From assembly GCA_963819695.1 (NCBI GenBank), contig CAWFXD010000001.1, positions 992,001-1,056,000 on the forward strand: a stretch of DNA of 64,000 nucleotides. The letters run 5' to 3'. Both the position numbers and the translations under genes were made by a program. Below, piece by piece: positions 1-7,985 of the stretch. Numbering within the stretch: the stretch's first letter is position 1; the number at the start of each line of letters is the position of its first letter. The stretch is from DASZIT01 sp963819695. Its GTDB lineage: Bacteria; Actinomycetota; Acidimicrobiia; Acidimicrobiales; RAAP-2. The notes beneath the pieces were generated by a model that searched no databases, was not told the origin of the DNA, and was given only the letters and a program-made list of their open reading frames with translations.

Positions 1-2
1 CC

Positions 3-836
3 ACCGGTGTGGTCGCCGCGGTTTGCCTCTTGCTCTCGGTGATCGGGGTGGTCCGGGCCCGGATGGTGGCGGCTGCCGCCGCCGGGCTCGGAGCGGCCAG
101 CGTGTTGGCCGGTCCCGTCGCCTACTCGTTCACCACCGTGAACAACGCGGCAGGCGGGACGTTGGCCAGTGCCGGCCCTGCGACCGGCGGCAGCGCGCTA
201 CTCGTCGGTGGTGGGGGCTCGCGGCTCCCTCGCTCCCCCGGGGCATCGCTCCCTCAGGGACTCAAGGGCCTCGGCACCGACCCGTCGGCCAACCAGGCGC
301 TCGTCTCCTATCTCGAGAGGCATCAGGGGAGTGCCGAGTATCTGGTGGCGGTAACCGGATCCCAGACCGCCGCCCCGATCATCCTGTCGACGGGAAAGCC
401 GGTGATCGCCATGGGCGGTTTCAGCGGCGGCGACCCGGCTCCCACCCTGGCCCAGTTCAAGACGTTGGTGGCGACCGGCAAGGTCCACTACGTGGTGGTC
501 GGCGGGACGGGAGCCGGCGCCGCCCTGCCCGGTTCGACCTCGGGCGGAGATTTCCCGGGCGGGTTCCCGGGTGCGGCTCGAGGGTCGTTCCCCCGGCCCG
601 CCGGCGCAGTCCCGGGCGGCAGTGGTTTCCGCCCCGGGGCGGGGGCGGGGGGGTTCCCCGGCGGTGCACCGGGATCGTTCCCGGGCGGACCGGGAGGAGC
701 ACAGGCCGGACCGGGTGGCCGGTCGTCGACGGTCAGCGCCATCGACGCCTGGGTGACATCCCACGGGACCAAGGTCTCCTACGGTTCCACATCGGGGGGA
801 ACCCTCTACTTCGTGAGCAGTTCGGCAGCGACATGA
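3..836 (+). CDS. C-terminal part of a membrane glycosyltransferase (GT39/ArnT-like), 5' truncated
   Basis: The frame is open to the window edge, so the true start lies upstream. What remains has two hydrophobic stretches (about residues 1-17 and 21-42 of the visible part) and then a soluble tail. The tail contains the segments SQTAAPIILSTGKPVIAMGG and QFKTLVATGKVHYVVVGG, which resemble the C-terminal domain of actinobacterial PMT_2/GT39 mannosyltransferase-like proteins. A long Gly/Pro/Phe-rich low-complexity linker (roughly bases 540-720) lies between the last two folded parts. Such proteins transfer sugars from polyprenyl-phosphate donors in the cytoplasmic membrane; donor and acceptor here are unknown. 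The family call rests on the C-terminal pattern only. Confidence 0.7.
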   Translation, partial: TGVVAAVCLLLSVIGVVRARMVAAAAAGLGAASVLAGPVAYSFTTVNNAAGGTLASAGPATGGSALLVGGGGSRLPRSPGASLPQGLKGLGTDPSANQALVSYLERHQGSAEYLVAVTGSQTAAPIILSTGKPVIAMGGFSGGDPAPTLAQFKTLVATGKVHYVVVGGTGAGAALPGSTSGGDFPGGFPGAARGSFPRPAGAVPGGSGFRPGAGAGGFPGGAPGSFPGGPGGAQAGPGGRSSTVSAIDAWVTSHGTKVSYGSTSGGTLYFVSSSAAT

Positions 837-877
837 AACTGTAACCAGACTGCCGGGCACCGCCGGTAGCCCGCTAT

Positions 878-883
878 TAGCCT
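878..883 (+). promoter_or_regulatory. -10 box TAGCCT, leaderless type
   Basis: TAGCCT lies 9 bases before the GTG at 893, and no Shine-Dalgarno sequence lies between. This fits a transcript that begins at or next to the start codon. Confidence 0.4.
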
Positions 884-892
884 GACCGGATC

Positions 893-3190
893 GTGTCGGA
901 CCGCCGCTTCTTCAGGTTCCCGCGGATGTCCCTGGCGGGGCATGCGGTATGGGTCCGTGGGCTGGTGGTCATCGCGGTGCCGGCCACCGGTTTCATCGTG
1001 GCCGAGTCCCTCCCGCCGCCGGCCGCCCACCCGGCTCCCGCGCTCGGCGCGGTTCCGAGTTGGGATACCGCGCCGACGTGGGTCGACACCCTCCAAGACA
1101 CCGATCAACCCATCGCCCTGTCATCACCGACGGTGGCCAATCTGGACGGGTCGCAATCGGTGGTGGTCGGGGACCGCCGGGGCCTGGTCTACGGGGTCCA
1201 CCTGGCGGACGGCACCGAGGCGCCGGGGTGGCCGGCCACCGACGGAAGCCCGCCGGTGGACTCGTCGCCGTCGGTGGCGGCCGACGCCAACGGTCGCTCC
1301 ACCGTCTTCTTCGGATCGGGATACGACGGCAATCCGGGCCCGGGGGGCTACCAGGCCTTCGATTCCTCCGGCGGCTTCAAGTGGTTCACCCAGGTCGTCA
1401 ATCCCCCCACCGACGCCGCACCGGCCTCCGGGGTCCAGGCCGGCATGAGTGTCGGGACCATCGGCGGCGGGACGGCGGTGGTGGCGGGATCCCTCGGCCA
1501 ACAGACCTACGCCCTCGACCCCGGCAACGGCGCGGCGCTGAACGGCTGGCCCTTCTTCAATTCCGACAGCACCCACTCGACGGCCGCTCTCGCCGACCTG
1601 TACGGGACCGGTCAGAACCAGATCATCGTCGGGGGTGACCAGTCGGCCGGCGCCGGGCAGGGCCAGCAGTACAACGACGGCGGTCACATCCGGGTCCTCA
1701 GCAGCCAGGGGAACGTCATCTGCCGGGCCGACACCAATCAGGTGGTCGACTCCTCACCCGCGGTGGGCGGATTCCTTCCCGGCGGGGCGACCGGGATCGT
1801 GACCGGCACCGGCAACTTCTTTCCCGGGGCATCCGACACCAATACCGTGAAGGCATACGACACCCACTGCAACCAGCGGTGGTCGACCCCGGTGGACGGC
1901 AGCACCTTCTCCTCGCCGGCCTTGGCCGACATCTCCGGAAGCGGTTCCCTCGAAGTCGCCCAGGGAACCGACAACGGGGCCTCCGGATCGATCTGGGTGC
2001 TGAACGCCGCCAACGGGGCGCCCATCTGGCACCACGCCGGCCTCCCCCGGGTCATCGGCTCGGTGGTGACCGCCGATCTCTTCGGCCTCGGTGACCAAGA
2101 TGTGATCGTCCCGACCATCAACGGCGCCTTCATCTTCGACGGGGTCACCGGTACCCAGCTCGACGTCCTCGACGCCAACCTCGGCCTGCAGAACTCACCG
2201 TTGGTGACTCAGGATGCCAATGGAACCGTGGGGATCACCCTGGCCGGGTATATCGCCGCCGGCAGCCCGGTCCATCTGCTCGGGAGAATCGAGCACTTCG
2301 AGATCCCGCTGTCAGACGGAGCGCTGGCGGTGGGGAAGGGGTCGTGGCCGATGTTCCACCACGACCCCCAACTGACCGGGAATGCCGGCGGCACCACACC
2401 CCGGGGGTCGGTCTCCCCCTGCGACGTGCCGGCGGGAGCCAACGGTGGCTACGACCTCTTCGCTTCTGACGGCGGCATCTTCTCGTTCGGCGGGGCACCG
2501 TTCTGTGGGTCGACCGGGAACCTTCATCTCAACGCACCGGTGGTGGGAGCCGCCATGGCCCGGGGCAGTGGCGGGTACTGGGAGGTGGCCTCCGACGGCG
2601 GCATCTTCGCCTTCGGCCAGGCCGGGTTCTACGGATCGATGGGCGGCCGGCCCCTGAACAGTCCGATCGTGGGCATGGCCGCCACCCCCGACGGCAAGGG
2701 GTACTGGCTGGCCGCGGCCGACGGCGGCATCTTTGCGTTCGGTGATGCCGGCTTCGGCGGATCGATGGGGGGTCAACCGCTGCACGCGCCCATCGTCGGG
2801 ATATCTCCGTCGACCAATGGTGACGGGTACCGGCTGGTGGCCGCCGACGGTGGTGTCTTCTCCTTCGGCTACGCCCCGTTCCTCGGATCCATGGGTGGCC
2901 AGCATTTGGCCGCTCCCATCGTGGGCCTGACCAACGACACCAACTCCGGCGGGTACTGGGAGGTGGCGTCCGATGGCGGGGTGTTCGCCTTCGGCGGGGC
3001 CCCGTTCTTCGGCTCGATGGGCGGTGTTCCCCTCAACCGACCCATCGTCGGCCTGGCGGAAACCTCCAATGGCAGCGGCTACCGGTTCGTGGCCTCCGAC
3101 GGCGGCATCTTCAGCTTCAACGCGCCATTCTTCGGCTCGATGGGCGGCATCCCCCTCAACCGGCTGATGGTAGGCATGGTGGGGTTCTGA
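893..3190 (+). CDS. secreted beta-propeller-like protein with C-terminal SDGGIFSFG repeats
   Basis: This 765-residue protein has an N-terminal hydrophobic signal segment (about residues 18-40). A central region holds PQQ/FG-GAP-like repeats, with motifs such as NLDGSQSVVVGD and ADISGSGSLEVAQG, and looks like a beta-propeller. From base 2450 to the stop there are six copies of a 42-residue repeat with core SDGGIFSFG...GSMGG..LN.PIVG. This repeat is common in secreted Acidimicrobiia proteins and has no assigned function that I know of. The protein is probably extracellular or wall-associated. A second, unrelated protein at 47743-49338 carries the same repeat. The GTG start is supported by the TAGCCT box nine bases upstream. 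The role is unknown; binding to a cell-surface polymer is only a guess. Confidence 0.85.
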   Translation: MSDRRFFRFPRMSLAGHAVWVRGLVVIAVPATGFIVAESLPPPAAHPAPALGAVPSWDTAPTWVDTLQDTDQPIALSSPTVANLDGSQSVVVGDRRGLVYGVHLADGTEAPGWPATDGSPPVDSSPSVAADANGRSTVFFGSGYDGNPGPGGYQAFDSSGGFKWFTQVVNPPTDAAPASGVQAGMSVGTIGGGTAVVAGSLGQQTYALDPGNGAALNGWPFFNSDSTHSTAALADLYGTGQNQIIVGGDQSAGAGQGQQYNDGGHIRVLSSQGNVICRADTNQVVDSSPAVGGFLPGGATGIVTGTGNFFPGASDTNTVKAYDTHCNQRWSTPVDGSTFSSPALADISGSGSLEVAQGTDNGASGSIWVLNAANGAPIWHHAGLPRVIGSVVTADLFGLGDQDVIVPTINGAFIFDGVTGTQLDVLDANLGLQNSPLVTQDANGTVGITLAGYIAAGSPVHLLGRIEHFEIPLSDGALAVGKGSWPMFHHDPQLTGNAGGTTPRGSVSPCDVPAGANGGYDLFASDGGIFSFGGAPFCGSTGNLHLNAPVVGAAMARGSGGYWEVASDGGIFAFGQAGFYGSMGGRPLNSPIVGMAATPDGKGYWLAAADGGIFAFGDAGFGGSMGGQPLHAPIVGISPSTNGDGYRLVAADGGVFSFGYAPFLGSMGGQHLAAPIVGLTNDTNSGGYWEVASDGGVFAFGGAPFFGSMGGVPLNRPIVGLAETSNGSGYRFVASDGGIFSFNAPFFGSMGGIPLNRLMVGMVGF
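2450..3187 (+). repeat. six tandem 42-residue (126-bp) SDGGIFSFG repeats
   Basis: The period is 42 codons. Every copy keeps the aromatic start (Y-W/R/D), the DGG-I/V-F-x-F core, a GSMGG-like turn and a closing P-I/V-V-G. The last copy lacks one residue after SF and runs to the protein end. Confidence 0.9.
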
Positions 3191-3196
3191 CCGATC

Positions 3197-3213
3197 CGGT
3201 ACCGGCGGTACCG
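3197..3213 (+). promoter_or_regulatory. twin palindrome CGGTACCG-G-CGGTACCG before parA
   Basis: Two perfect 8-bp palindromes, CGGTACCG at 3197-3204 and at 3206-3213, are separated by one base. They end three bases before the putative -10 box (3217-3222). They are well placed to be an operator for autoregulation, but the binding protein is not known. Confidence 0.45.
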
Positions 3214-3216
3214 ACG

Positions 3217-3222
3217 TAGACT
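3217..3222 (+). promoter_or_regulatory. -10 box TAGACT of parA-like gene
   Basis: TAGACT is followed after 6 bases by the GTG at 3229, which is leaderless geometry. Confidence 0.5.
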
Positions 3223-3228
3223 TCGCCG

Positions 3229-4014
3229 GTGACCGAGGTTCTGGCTGTGGCCAACCAGAAAGGCGGGGTCGCCAAGACCACCACCGTCCACTCCTTGGGG
3301 GTGGCGTCGGCGGAGCTCGGACGCCGTACCCTGGTCGTCGATCTCGACCCGCAGGCGTGCCTGACCTATTCGCTGGGATTCGACTCTGACGCCCTCGAGG
3401 AGTCCCTGCACGATGTCTTCGTCCGGCGGTCCAAAGTCGGAGACGTCCGGCGCCCGGTGCCGGGGGTCGAAGGCCTTGACCTGCTTCCGGCCACCATCGA
3501 CCTCGCCGGCTCCGAAGTGCACCTGCTGACCCGAACCGGTCGGGAACACGTCCTCGAGCGGGCCCTGGAACCGGTCCTGACCGAGTACGACCTCATCCTG
3601 ATCGATTGCCCACCGTCGCTCGGCGTGCTCACCATCAACGGACTCACCGCGGCCGATTCGGTCCTCATCCCGTTGCAGTGCGAGGCGCTTTCGAATCGGG
3701 GAGTCGGCCAGTTGCTCGAGACGATCGAGGACGTGCGCACGTTCGCCAACGGGGACCTGAAGGTTCGTGGCGTCATCGCCACCATGTACGACGACCGCAC
3801 CAAGCATGCCCGCCGGGTCCTCGAAGAGGTGGAGAGCCGGTACGGCATCCCGGTGCTGCCGCCGCCGGTGAAGAAGTCGATCCGCTTCGCCGAGGCTCCG
3901 GCCCGGGGCAAGTCCATTCTCCAGCACGCCCCGAAATCGGCCGGGGCCGAGGCCTACCGCCAACTGGCCAAGCTGTTGGCCGACACTCCGGTGAGCGCCG
4001 GGACCATCCGGTGA
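3229..4014 (+). CDS. parA: ParA/Soj-family ATPase (orphan)
   Basis: This 261-residue protein has the deviant Walker A motif KGGVAKTTT near residue 10, Walker A' LVVDLDPQ near residue 38, and Walker B LILIDCPPSLG near residue 124. These define the ParA/MinD class of ATPases, which use ATP-driven dimerisation to position DNA or protein cargo. Its length is typical of chromosomal Soj-like proteins. No parB lies next to it and no parS-like site was seen, so this is probably not the oriC partition locus. The next gene overlaps its stop by four bases and is a zinc-ribbon protein, a likely functional partner. The GTG start agrees with the TAGACT box. Two perfect palindromes upstream suggest regulation. 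Confidence 0.93.
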   Translation: MTEVLAVANQKGGVAKTTTVHSLGVASAELGRRTLVVDLDPQACLTYSLGFDSDALEESLHDVFVRRSKVGDVRRPVPGVEGLDLLPATIDLAGSEVHLLTRTGREHVLERALEPVLTEYDLILIDCPPSLGVLTINGLTAADSVLIPLQCEALSNRGVGQLLETIEDVRTFANGDLKVRGVIATMYDDRTKHARRVLEEVESRYGIPVLPPPVKKSIRFAEAPARGKSILQHAPKSAGAEAYRQLAKLLADTPVSAGTIR

Positions 4015-4451
4015 CCGGCGACGGTTTCGATCCGCTGGGAAAGCGGGCGCTCTACTGGATGCCGGTCGACTCCCGGGTGGTGGTGACCAGGGAGGGCGAC
4101 GCCGGGGCATCTACCAGCCGGGGAAGCGACGTGCCCCGACCGCCGACCGGCCGCCGGCGGGCCCGGCCGGCCGGGAAGCATGCGCTGTATTCGACGGCTC
4201 TCGGGCCGAAGGAGGCCGACGCCACCGGCTTCACCGATACCGGCGCCGACCCGCTGCCTCTCCGAGGACTGCTGGCCGTCGAGTGCTCGGCGTGCGGGTC
4301 GGTCACCCGGGTGAGCGTTCTCGATTTTCTGATGCTGCACTTCCCGTTCGGGGCCTGGGTGCCCGGGCGGACGTTCGACCACCGGATGACCTGCCCGGCC
4401 TGCCGCCGGCGAGCGTGGACGAGCGTGACGCTGTCCTCATCGCTGATGTGA
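4011..4451 (+). CDS. small C4 zinc-ribbon protein coupled to ParA
   Basis: The GTG at 4011 overlaps the parA stop (GTGA), so translation is probably coupled. The 146-residue product has two CxxC pairs, C92/C95 and C128/C131, which should form a zinc ribbon. A basic, Pro-rich middle separates two copies of a short motif G-K-[RH]-A-L-Y (residues 10-15 and 55-60). The C-terminal half contains a hydrophobic segment, DFLMLHFPFGAWVPG. I do not recognise a named family. The coupling and the short repeated motif suggest that it works with the ParA ATPase, for example as cargo adaptor; this is inference. Confidence 0.75.
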   Translation: MTGDGFDPLGKRALYWMPVDSRVVVTREGDAGASTSRGSDVPRPPTGRRRARPAGKHALYSTALGPKEADATGFTDTGADPLPLRGLLAVECSACGSVTRVSVLDFLMLHFPFGAWVPGRTFDHRMTCPACRRRAWTSVTLSSSLM

Positions 4452-4461
4452 AGTCGCCGGT

Positions 4462-5214
4462 ATGACCATCTCGACCGTGGGCCCGGTGGTGTTGGCCGCG
4501 ACCACCTCCAACGCCAATCAACCCGGCGGGATCGCCGGCTCGCTGCTCCATTTCCACGGGCCGGCGGCCTACGCGTTGGTGGGGTTTCTGGCCTTCGCCG
4601 AGGCCGCGCTGTTGGTGGGCTTCTTCATTCCCGGGGAGACGGCGGTGGTGATCGGCGGGGTGCTGGCCGGTCTGAACCAGGTCAATCTGCTCTTGATCAT
4701 GCTCATCGTGGTGGTCTGCGCCATCACTGGCGACTCCGTCGGTTACGAAGTCGGCAAGCGGGTCGGCCCCTGGCTTCTCAACCACCGCCCGATGAAAGGG
4801 AATGTGGGGGTAGCCAAGACCACCGTGCTCCTCGAGCGCTTCGGCGGGCCGGCGGTATTCCTGGGGCGGTTCATCGCCTTCGCCCGGGCGGTGATCCCCG
4901 GCCTGGCCGGCATGAGCGGGGTCCGATACCGGACCTTTCTATTCTACAACGCCATCGGGGGCACGCTCTGGGGCGTCGGGTACACGCTGCTGGGCTTTGT
5001 CGTCGGAAAGTCGTTCGAGACGATCCTGAAGACGGTCGGCATGTGGTCGGCGATCGGGATCGGCTCGGTGGTGGTGCTGCTGTTCCTGGGCCATCATTTC
5101 CTCAAGCGTCGGCGCAAGCGACGGGGGACCACCACCCTGGTTGTCTCCGCCGAAGCGGTGGTCACCTCGGAGCCCGATCGACCCGGGATTCCGTCTTCGG
5201 ACGACGAGCGTTGA
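4462..5214 (+). CDS. DedA-family membrane protein
   Basis: This 250-residue integral membrane protein has the DedA (SNARE-associated/VTT) signature: FFIPGE near residue 54, and GRF.AFARAVIPGLAGMSG near residues 135-153, with the conserved Arg and Pro. Five or six hydrophobic segments are visible, and the tail is basic (KRRRKRR). DedA proteins act in the cytoplasmic membrane and are linked to lipid-carrier recycling, envelope homeostasis and proton-motive-force maintenance. The gene converges with the MBL hydrolase on the other strand, with only 13 bases between the stops. Family confidence is high; the substrate is unknown. Confidence 0.9.
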   Translation: MTISTVGPVVLAATTSNANQPGGIAGSLLHFHGPAAYALVGFLAFAEAALLVGFFIPGETAVVIGGVLAGLNQVNLLLIMLIVVVCAITGDSVGYEVGKRVGPWLLNHRPMKGNVGVAKTTVLLERFGGPAVFLGRFIAFARAVIPGLAGMSGVRYRTFLFYNAIGGTLWGVGYTLLGFVVGKSFETILKTVGMWSAIGIGSVVVLLFLGHHFLKRRRKRRGTTTLVVSAEAVVTSEPDRPGIPSSDDER

Positions 5215-5227
5215 CCGGCTCCCGACG

Positions 5228-6277
5228 CTACTGACCGACCAGAAAGAACCTGGACGGCTCGGTGCCTTCCCGCCGGACCCGGTCGTGAAGCTCGAGGAGC
5301 ACGCAGTGGGCCAGGGTCTCGCCGTTGGCCGAGCGTTGCATGAACGGCTCGATCTGGTCCCACGGACGGGACCAGTGGAGCCGGAGGGTGATGTCCCATG
5401 CCGTCGAACCCGGATGGTCTCGGAGCACGTCTTCGATTTCGTCGAGGCGATCGGCGTGATGCTGGATGAGCTCGTCGAGGCGGCCGGCCAGGTCGGAGAA
5501 GCGGTATTCGTGGCCGGGGAGGACCTCTTCGGCGCCCAGATTCTGGACCTTGAGCAGCGAGGCCAGGAAGTCTCCGAGCGGGTTGGACGGCTGTTGGGTG
5601 TGGACCGAGATGTTCGGAGTGATGCGGGGTAGCACATGATCCCCGGACAGCAACAGGTGCCGGTCCTCGCTGTAGAAGCAGGTATGGCCGGGAGAGTGGC
5701 CCGGGGTCCAGATGGTCCGCAGATTCCAGCCCGGCAATTCAACCGTCTTCCCGTCTTCGAAGAACAGGTCGGGCTTGGCCATGGTCACCATGGCCTTCAA
5801 CCTCATCGACGCCATGGTGAGATCGGGGAGCTTGTCGGCGGGAACCCCCGAATCGACCAGCAACCGGGTCATGTTCTCGAGCAGCTGGTCGGTATCGCCG
5901 TAGCGGGACTCGAGCATGATGGCATCGTCGGGGTGGAGCCCGATCCAGGCACCCGACATCTCCCGGATCCTGCCCGCCAGTCCGTAGTGGTCGGGATGGA
6001 TGTGGGTGACCAGCACCGCCCGGACGTCGGAGATGCTTCCACCGGCCATGGCCAGGCCGTCGCTCAGGCTGGTCCAGGCTTCGTCGGTGTTCCATCCGGC
6101 GTCCACCAGGGCCACCCCGCCCCCGTCGAGCTCGAAGGCGTAGACCAGCACGTACCGGAGCGGATTGTTGGGAATCGGTACCGGAATCGACCAGAGTCCG
6201 GGTCGCACCTGCTCGACCGGAGGAAGGATCTTGTTGTCCCATGCCTCTTTCTGCAGTGTCCCGGTGACCACAACCAT
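5228..6277 (-). CDS. MBL-fold metallo-hydrolase
   Basis: This 349-residue protein has the metallo-beta-lactamase motif THIHPDH (H92, H94, D96, H97). Further metal ligands lie in TPGHSPGHTC and SGDHVLP. The C-terminal third is alpha-helical and ends with a segment typical of the glyoxalase-II-like or lactonase-like MBL hydrolases found in actinobacterial catabolic clusters. The ATG at 6277 is preferred over the long upstream extension, which is low-complexity and would cross the divergent promoter region. The gene is divergent from the P450. It may hydrolyse a thioester or lactone intermediate; this is inferred from context only. Confidence 0.88.
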   Translation of the reverse strand: MVVVTGTLQKEAWDNKILPPVEQVRPGLWSIPVPIPNNPLRYVLVYAFELDGGGVALVDAGWNTDEAWTSLSDGLAMAGGSISDVRAVLVTHIHPDHYGLAGRIREMSGAWIGLHPDDAIMLESRYGDTDQLLENMTRLLVDSGVPADKLPDLTMASMRLKAMVTMAKPDLFFEDGKTVELPGWNLRTIWTPGHSPGHTCFYSEDRHLLLSGDHVLPRITPNISVHTQQPSNPLGDFLASLLKVQNLGAEEVLPGHEYRFSDLAGRLDELIQHHADRLDEIEDVLRDHPGSTAWDITLRLHWSRPWDQIEPFMQRSANGETLAHCVLLELHDRVRREGTEPSRFFLVGQ

Positions 6278-6443
6278 GGGGGGCACGGTACTCAGGGCGA
6301 ACCCGTGAACGCCACCTCGGCGGCCACCATCGCCACTTCGGCGGCCACCCCGCAGAGAATGGCCGGACGCCATCGGTTTGGACATACTTGTCAATCGGGG
6401 CCCTGGTGAGCTGGGTTCCCTGACATTCGCGGAGGAGGAGTCG
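6278..6443. promoter_or_regulatory. divergent control region between MBL hydrolase and P450
   Basis: The two start codons face away from each other across 166 bases, so both promoters must lie here. The P450 has a strong Shine-Dalgarno sequence, GGAGGAGGAG (6431-6440), just before the ATG at 6444. No clear operator palindrome was found. Confidence 0.5.
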
Positions 6444-7703
6444 ATGTCGAGGACCACCCTGTCGTCTGCCACCCGAGGCGCGGAGTTCGCCTACCCCGAG
6501 TACTGGGCGGACATGGACAACTGGCACCGGAAGGTGGCGGAGATCCGCCGCACCGACCCCATCTTGAAGGTTGAGCTGGAGGGGTTCGAACCCTTTTGGG
6601 TGCTGACCCGGCACGCCGACGTGTTCGCCGTCTCCCGAGACAACAAACGGTGGATCAACACCTCCCGCTCGGTGCTGGCCGCCGAGGAGGACACCCGGAA
6701 GATGCTCGAATCCGGTGTCCCCGAGCCCCGGACCCTCATCCACCTCGACGGTCAGGATCACAAGGACCACCGTCAGGTCACCAACGACTGGTTCAAACCG
6801 GCGGCGGTCAAGCAACGTCAGTCTCGCATCGACGGCCTCGCCGACCTGTTCGTCGAGAAGATGCGGGCCATGGGCGGCGAGTGCGACTTTGCCCGCGACA
6901 TCGCCCAGCCCTACACCCTCCGGGTGATCATGGACATCTACGGGGTCCCCGAGTCCGACGAGCCGCTGATGATGGAACTGACCCAGGGGCTGTTCGGAGC
7001 GGCCGACCCCGAGTTCCTGGGCGACGCCGCCGACCCCGCCGCCCGGCTCCTCGAGTCGGTGATGAAATTCATCGAGTACTTCAATGCCATCACCGAGGAC
7101 CGTCAGCAGACCCCGACGTCCGACTTGGCCAGCGTCATCGCCAACGGTCAGCCCGGGGGATGCCCGATGGGCGACATCGAGCGGATCTGGTACTACATCA
7201 TCGTGGCCACCGCCGGCCACGACACCACCTCGTACGCTCTGTCCGGAGGGATGGAGGCGATGGTCCACGATCCATCCCAACTCTGGGCGCTGCGAGACGA
7301 TCCGGAACTGGCCGGCAACGCCGCCGACGAGTGCATCCGCTGGACCTCCCCGGTCCGACACTTCATGCGTTACGCGACCGAGGACTCCACTGTGGGTGGC
7401 ATCGACATCCCCGAGGGTGGCCGGGTACTCCTCTCCTATCCGAGCGCCAATCGTGACGAGGATGTCTTCCGCGACTCGATGACCTTCGACGTGCGGAGAT
7501 CCAATGCCGAGAAGCTGGTCTCCTTCGGTGCCGGGACCCACTTCTGCCTCGGGAGCCAGTTCGCCCGTCGGGAGGTCCGCACCATGTTGGTCAAGCTGGC
7601 CGCCGAACTGGACCACATCGAGCCGAACGGACCGGCCCGGTGGTCGGAGTCGTCCTTTGTTTCCGGAGTGAAGCACCTGCCGGTCGCTTACGCATTTCGG
7701 TAG
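6444..7703 (+). CDS. cytochrome P450
   Basis: This 419-residue soluble bacterial P450 shows all hallmarks. The I-helix oxygen-binding motif is AGHDTT (257-262), the K-helix ExxR is E296-C-I-R299, and the heme loop FGAGTHFCLG (361-370) has C368 as the axial thiolate. It should hydroxylate a small organic substrate using electrons from a ferredoxin, but no ferredoxin gene is adjacent. The ATG at 6444 was chosen over an in-frame upstream ATG because of the GGAGGAGGAG ribosome site. The next genes (TetR, SDR, amidohydrolases) suggest the oxidative first step of a degradation route. The substrate cannot be read from the sequence. Confidence 0.96.
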   Translation: MSRTTLSSATRGAEFAYPEYWADMDNWHRKVAEIRRTDPILKVELEGFEPFWVLTRHADVFAVSRDNKRWINTSRSVLAAEEDTRKMLESGVPEPRTLIHLDGQDHKDHRQVTNDWFKPAAVKQRQSRIDGLADLFVEKMRAMGGECDFARDIAQPYTLRVIMDIYGVPESDEPLMMELTQGLFGAADPEFLGDAADPAARLLESVMKFIEYFNAITEDRQQTPTSDLASVIANGQPGGCPMGDIERIWYYIIVATAGHDTTSYALSGGMEAMVHDPSQLWALRDDPELAGNAADECIRWTSPVRHFMRYATEDSTVGGIDIPEGGRVLLSYPSANRDEDVFRDSMTFDVRRSNAEKLVSFGAGTHFCLGSQFARREVRTMLVKLAAELDHIEPNGPARWSESSFVSGVKHLPVAYAFR

Positions 7704-7768
7704 GAGGCGCCGCCCAAGTTCAGGCGGCGGAAGTTCACCGAACTCTGCGGTGTCCGCACTTCCCTTTC

Positions 7769-7920
7769 CGGTTGCGCCGACGTATTAAGTCACATACATT
7801 GTTACAGAGTCTCAGGGGGAGGGTTGATGTCGACATACGAGAAACCGATGCAGCAACTCTTACCCGCTGTTCCCGACCCGGGACTCACCGGTTGCGTCGG
7901 AGTGGTAAGTCACATACCTG
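7769..7920 (+). repeat. duplicated leader element (copies at 7769-7800 and 7889-7920)
   Basis: Two 32-base copies lie exactly 120 bases apart and match at 25 of 32 positions, including the shared core TAAGTCACATAC. Each is followed, about 36 bases after CACATAC, by a purine-rich ribosome site and a possible start. Copy 1 contains the imperfect palindrome GTCACATACATTGTTAC. Copy 2 contains CACA-TACC-TGTG. They look like operator sites, most simply for the TetR protein encoded just downstream. Confidence 0.55.
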
Positions 7921-7985
7921 TGTACCTTTCACTCGAGGAGGAGGGGTCATCCCCAGGGACTCGGAACCGACCCGGCGCCTTCTGA
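7827..7985 (+). CDS. possible 52-residue leader ORF between the duplicated elements
   Basis: An ATG at 7827 follows a GGGGGAGGG ribosome site (7816-7824) and stands at the same distance from the upstream leader copy as the TetR start does from the second copy. The frame runs 52 codons, ends within the TetR N-terminal coding region, and matches nothing that I recognise. It could be the remnant of a gene whose body was lost between the duplicated leaders, or a regulatory leader peptide. Coding potential is weak, and its overlap with TetR argues against a conserved product. Confidence 0.25.
   Translation: MSTYEKPMQQLLPAVPDPGLTGCVGVVSHIPVYLSLEEEGSSPGTRNRPGAF

Noticed and set aside
2450..3187. 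Regular 126-bp repeats as a possible CRISPR-like or noncoding array
   Set aside because: The repeats are in frame, vary mostly at synonymous or conservative positions and encode a known protein repeat.
5228..6472. Longer form of the MBL hydrolase starting at 6472
   Set aside because: The extra 65 residues are low-complexity, overlap the divergent P450 start region and are not part of the MBL fold.
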